From the NCBI GenBank assembly GCA_036898135.1, contig CM072511.1:79240762-79304761 (forward strand): a DNA stretch of 64,000 nt, given 5' to 3'. The position numbers and the translations under genes were made by a program. Numbering within the stretch: the stretch's first letter is position 1; the number at the start of each line of letters is the position of its first letter. This document shows positions 61,311-64,000 of the stretch, one piece after another. Source of the DNA: Oncomelania hupensis (Eukaryota; Mollusca; Gastropoda; Littorinimorpha; Pomatiopsidae). The notes under the pieces are model-generated. The model was given only the letters and a program-made list of their open reading frames with translations. It ran no database searches and had not been told where the DNA came from.

Positions 61311-62137
61311 GAGCGTTGTTTTATAATGTTAAAAAATCGAGTAAGAAGTCGATGACAGTGACAAGAAAATAAAAATAATACCTTCGCAAGCCTACAGAAT
61401 CATGATAGCGGTATTTCACAAAAAGTAAGGATAATAAGTATGCAAGACAAATACAGAATCATCTCTAAACAAATTAAAAGTCAGTGGCAAAACCAACCTT
61501 TAAGCAGAATCCCATAGGAGGATTGGTGCTTTAATTAAAAATAGTACGATAAAGCACACACACACACACGCACGCACAAACGCACAAACACACACACACG
61601 TGCATGCACTTTTTCTCCCTCTCTCCCTCTGCAAGGTTACTTTGTGTTTCAAATGGAACCCTGTTATTACTCAGGCAACTAAGGTAGGTCAAGCCCTTAC
61701 AAAACTAATTAAGCCAAGACTACACACAACAGAAACGCCTTTAATATTCATTTTTATTCTGGTCCTTGGAGAGAGGGAGGGTCTATACTCTATAGGAACG
61801 GCTAGGGAGGGAGGCATCCTACGGTTACTACACATCCACAAAAACGTGGTGATGGCAAGTATGGCGTCTGGGAGGTCCTGGGGGAGAGATTGAAGTTCGT
61901 CATGCGACATTAGCTATAGCTGTAATTCATTCTGCCGTGTGGTAATAAAAATAAAGCAGCACCATTTGGGGTAAGGGAGATAGGGGGGGGGAGGTACCGA
62001 AAGGGGTATCTACCAGCCTGAGACGGTGCGCATCGAAAAGCAGCAAGTTGACACCTTGGGCGGATTGACTTACATTCTGTTTAGAGCTAGCGCACTGAAT
62101 ATTAAGCATAGGTCTTCTAGCTGGCATGCAATGAGCT
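61311..62137. other. No gene; CA tract at about 61,555-61,600
   Basis: AT-rich, then a CA tract, then less AT-rich sequence (61,740-62,060) with open frames of 73-97 codons on both strands that I do not recognise. Confidence 0.4.
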
Positions 62138-62370
62138 TTATAAGAACAATGCAGTACATTAAGAAAAGTCAATTTGCTATATAGAAAAAATACAATACAT
62201 TTCAAATTTATAACAACAATTCGCTATATAAGAACAATGCATTGCATATAAGAACAATTAATTTGCTCTATAAGAGCAATGCATTTCCTATAAGAACAAT
62301 TCATTTGCTGCATAAGAACAATCCATTTCATATAAAAACAATACATTGTGTACAAGGACAATTAATTTCA
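62138..62370. repeat. Minisatellite, basic unit about 20 bp
   Basis: CTATAAGAACAATGCATTTC-type units, alternating with TATAAGAACAATTCATTTG variants, run for about eleven copies. Alternate copies are more alike, suggesting a 40-bp higher-order unit. Confidence 0.85.
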
Positions 62371-62446
62371 CAACTAAGATTATTGCAGCATTATAGAGAG
62401 CACTGCAAGTCGCATTTTCATTGTCAGTTTTGATAAGAGAATGTCT

Positions 62447-62448
<2 letters not shown>

Positions 62449-62502
<54 letters not shown>

Positions 62503-62775
62503 TCACTCTTATATGGTGCCTCTCCAGCTGAAGAGCTCAAGGCGCTGGCCGAAACAGGATCTAACTCAAACCACCCAAGGCGCCCACTTGTAGCTTTCGG
62601 ACCCATAGTCTGAGGCCCAGACAACTCAGCACCATCATGGGTGACCTGGGTATAGCGGAGACGGGGTCTAGCGCTTCCTGGATGTATTAGTGTAGCCGGC
62701 ACTCACCCATGTAGGACACGAGCGTCTGGATCTTTAAATTCCGTGCTCTTTAAACTGCGAGATTCAGACAAGTAA
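62449..62775 (-). mobile_element. SINE-like dispersed repeat, family A, copy 4
   Basis: The plus strand begins with a (TTTA)n tract (62,449-62,501), the reverse of an (AAAT)n tail, then ACTCTTATATGGTGCCTCTC, GCTCAAGGCGCTGGCCGAAA, CAGGATCTAACTCAAACCAC, GACAACTCAGCACCATCATG and GTGTAGCCGGCACTCACCC. This is the most complete reverse copy and fixes the orientation of the family through its tail. Confidence 0.8.
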
Positions 62776-64000
62776 AGAAGTAAAGTTAGTTATTAAACCA
62801 CAAAAAATGGATAATTCTGAAGCTAATCAAACAATTGTTTTGTATCAAAGATAGCGCAGTCTGTGTATTGTAATCCTTGGTTGTTGGTCACCAAAATTCT
62901 GAACTAAGCAATGCTCGACTTCTGTTAGTAATAGCAAGGAAAATAACTTTAGTTAGTTTAACTTTCACAAAGTTAACGCCCTGTGGAAAATAATAGAAAA
63001 ATCACTTCCAAAGCCCGCGTTACAGTATCCTCACGGAGAAGACGATAAGAAGCATCTTCAGTGTAACTTTTCAAATTGCGATTATCATCAGTTTTCGAGA
63101 TCCGGATAAGTAAGTAAGTCAAGTCATCAAACAACAAACAAACAAATTAGATCATGAACTCCTCCCCCCCCCCTCCCCGCACTAAATAGCGATTTTCTGA
63201 AAACTAACTTCTGTTACAGGTCAGTCAATAGATGTTAGAAGTGTTGGTAGTTTGGCATTGTGTAGAGATGCACTAAAAACCTGTAAATCAAGATTTCGCA
63301 ATGCAAGTATAAAATTGGCGACCTCTATATTATCTGTATTCATACGGCGGAAATGGTTGCAAGGAGGGGTGCCCTCTGGAATATAAATGTCTGACTATTT
63401 GTTCTATTGCTTGTAACAATCAAAAAGAATAATCCAAACACTAACATATCCTCGATTCTCTACCGTTTCCGCCATACTTATGTATTCATACGTTTAGATA
63501 CAGCGGGGGAATGGTCGTAGCAACTACTTTCTCGGCAGTAATATACAAAATACTAAATTAGTAACATTCAGCAAAATGGGGTTATTTTAAAACACAATGA
63601 AGTACACTTGCAGAAAATACATTACAGTCATTAGACTATTAATGTTCTTTGGCTGATAACTCAAGATCTTCTTCCGCAAACTATATCGTGCCCGGAGTGA
63701 CAAACAGCGTGATAGACAAAACTGCATTTTGGTCTTCAACATTCGAAAAAGCTATGCAAGGGCTTCATAGTTAAATTCGTCCTTCACGCTCATAGGGTAG
63801 GACGTTAAACCTTGTTCCTTGGTTCTAACATCGATGAGTGAACAGGACGAAACAAACAGGTGCTTGCTGGCACTAGTGTTTCTAGTTCTGTGTTGGTTAG
63901 TCAAGAAGCATTTCACTCAGCGCGCCCTATACCGCGTGCAACACCCCGCCCAGTAAGACAAAAGCTATGCTGAGAAAATCACGGCTTTTCTCCAGTTTCA
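62776..64000. other. No gene seen
   Basis: AT-rich sequence with a C-run near 63,164. No repeat copy or coding motif recognised to the end of the window. Confidence 0.45.

Overview
The window reads as intergenic or intronic DNA from a large, repeat-rich animal genome, most likely a mollusc and perhaps a gastropod. This is inferred from the long (GA)n, (TA)n, (ATT)n and (GATA)n microsatellites, from the mixture of I/Nimb-like, L2/CR1-like and RTE-like LINEs with several tRNA- and 5S-like SINEs, and from recurring SINE 3' ends built around a GCGCTATATAA core. I find no convincing host protein-coding gene. Nearly every recognisable coding stretch belongs to a transposable element, and most other open frames are microsatellites read through.

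Layout. 1-13 kb: AT-rich DNA with microsatellites, three decayed tandem arrays (about 1.68-2.37, 6.70-7.08 and 9.64-10.34 kb), a dispersed hairpin (7.97 kb) and a CpG-rich island (10.67-11.51 kb). 13-17 kb: two solo-LTR-like units in opposite orientation, each with a 5-bp target duplication. 17.4-21.9 kb: a cluster of short inverted-repeat elements mixed with RTE-like LINE fragments, a second hairpin copy and a minisatellite split by a foldback element. 24-26.8 kb: a reverse LTR holding a complete forward LTR, which itself holds a SINE; all three layers have their own target duplications. 28.0-30.0 kb: two convergent 5'-truncated LINE 3' ends, both with target duplications, the second lying inside an old decayed LINE (30.0-31.9 kb).

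32-41 kb is mostly unremarkable apart from a decayed array of about 110-bp units (36 kb), a perfect 28-bp palindrome (37.38 kb) and repeats rich in AGGTCA half-sites. 41.9-48.3 kb: an internally deleted RTE-like LINE with a (GGATA)n tail, two copies of a tRNA-type SINE, an L2-like LINE 3' half, and facing it tail-to-tail a 5'-truncated I/Nimb-like LINE with an intact reverse transcriptase-RNase H frame of 1,068 codons (45,120-48,326, minus). 51.7-57 kb: L2-like fragments, a near-complete Tc1-like DNA transposon (53,811-55,402) whose transposase has a frameshift and a stop, and SINEs. 57.4-64 kb: an inverted-repeat-bounded unit with a short unexplained open frame, decayed tandem arrays, a third hairpin copy and a SINE-like repeat.

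Nothing here acts together as an operon or pathway. The value of the window is its insertion history, plus a few structures with no familiar explanation: the conserved hairpin family, the inverted-repeat-bounded open frame and the decayed tandem arrays. No searches were run; family names come from motifs read by eye.
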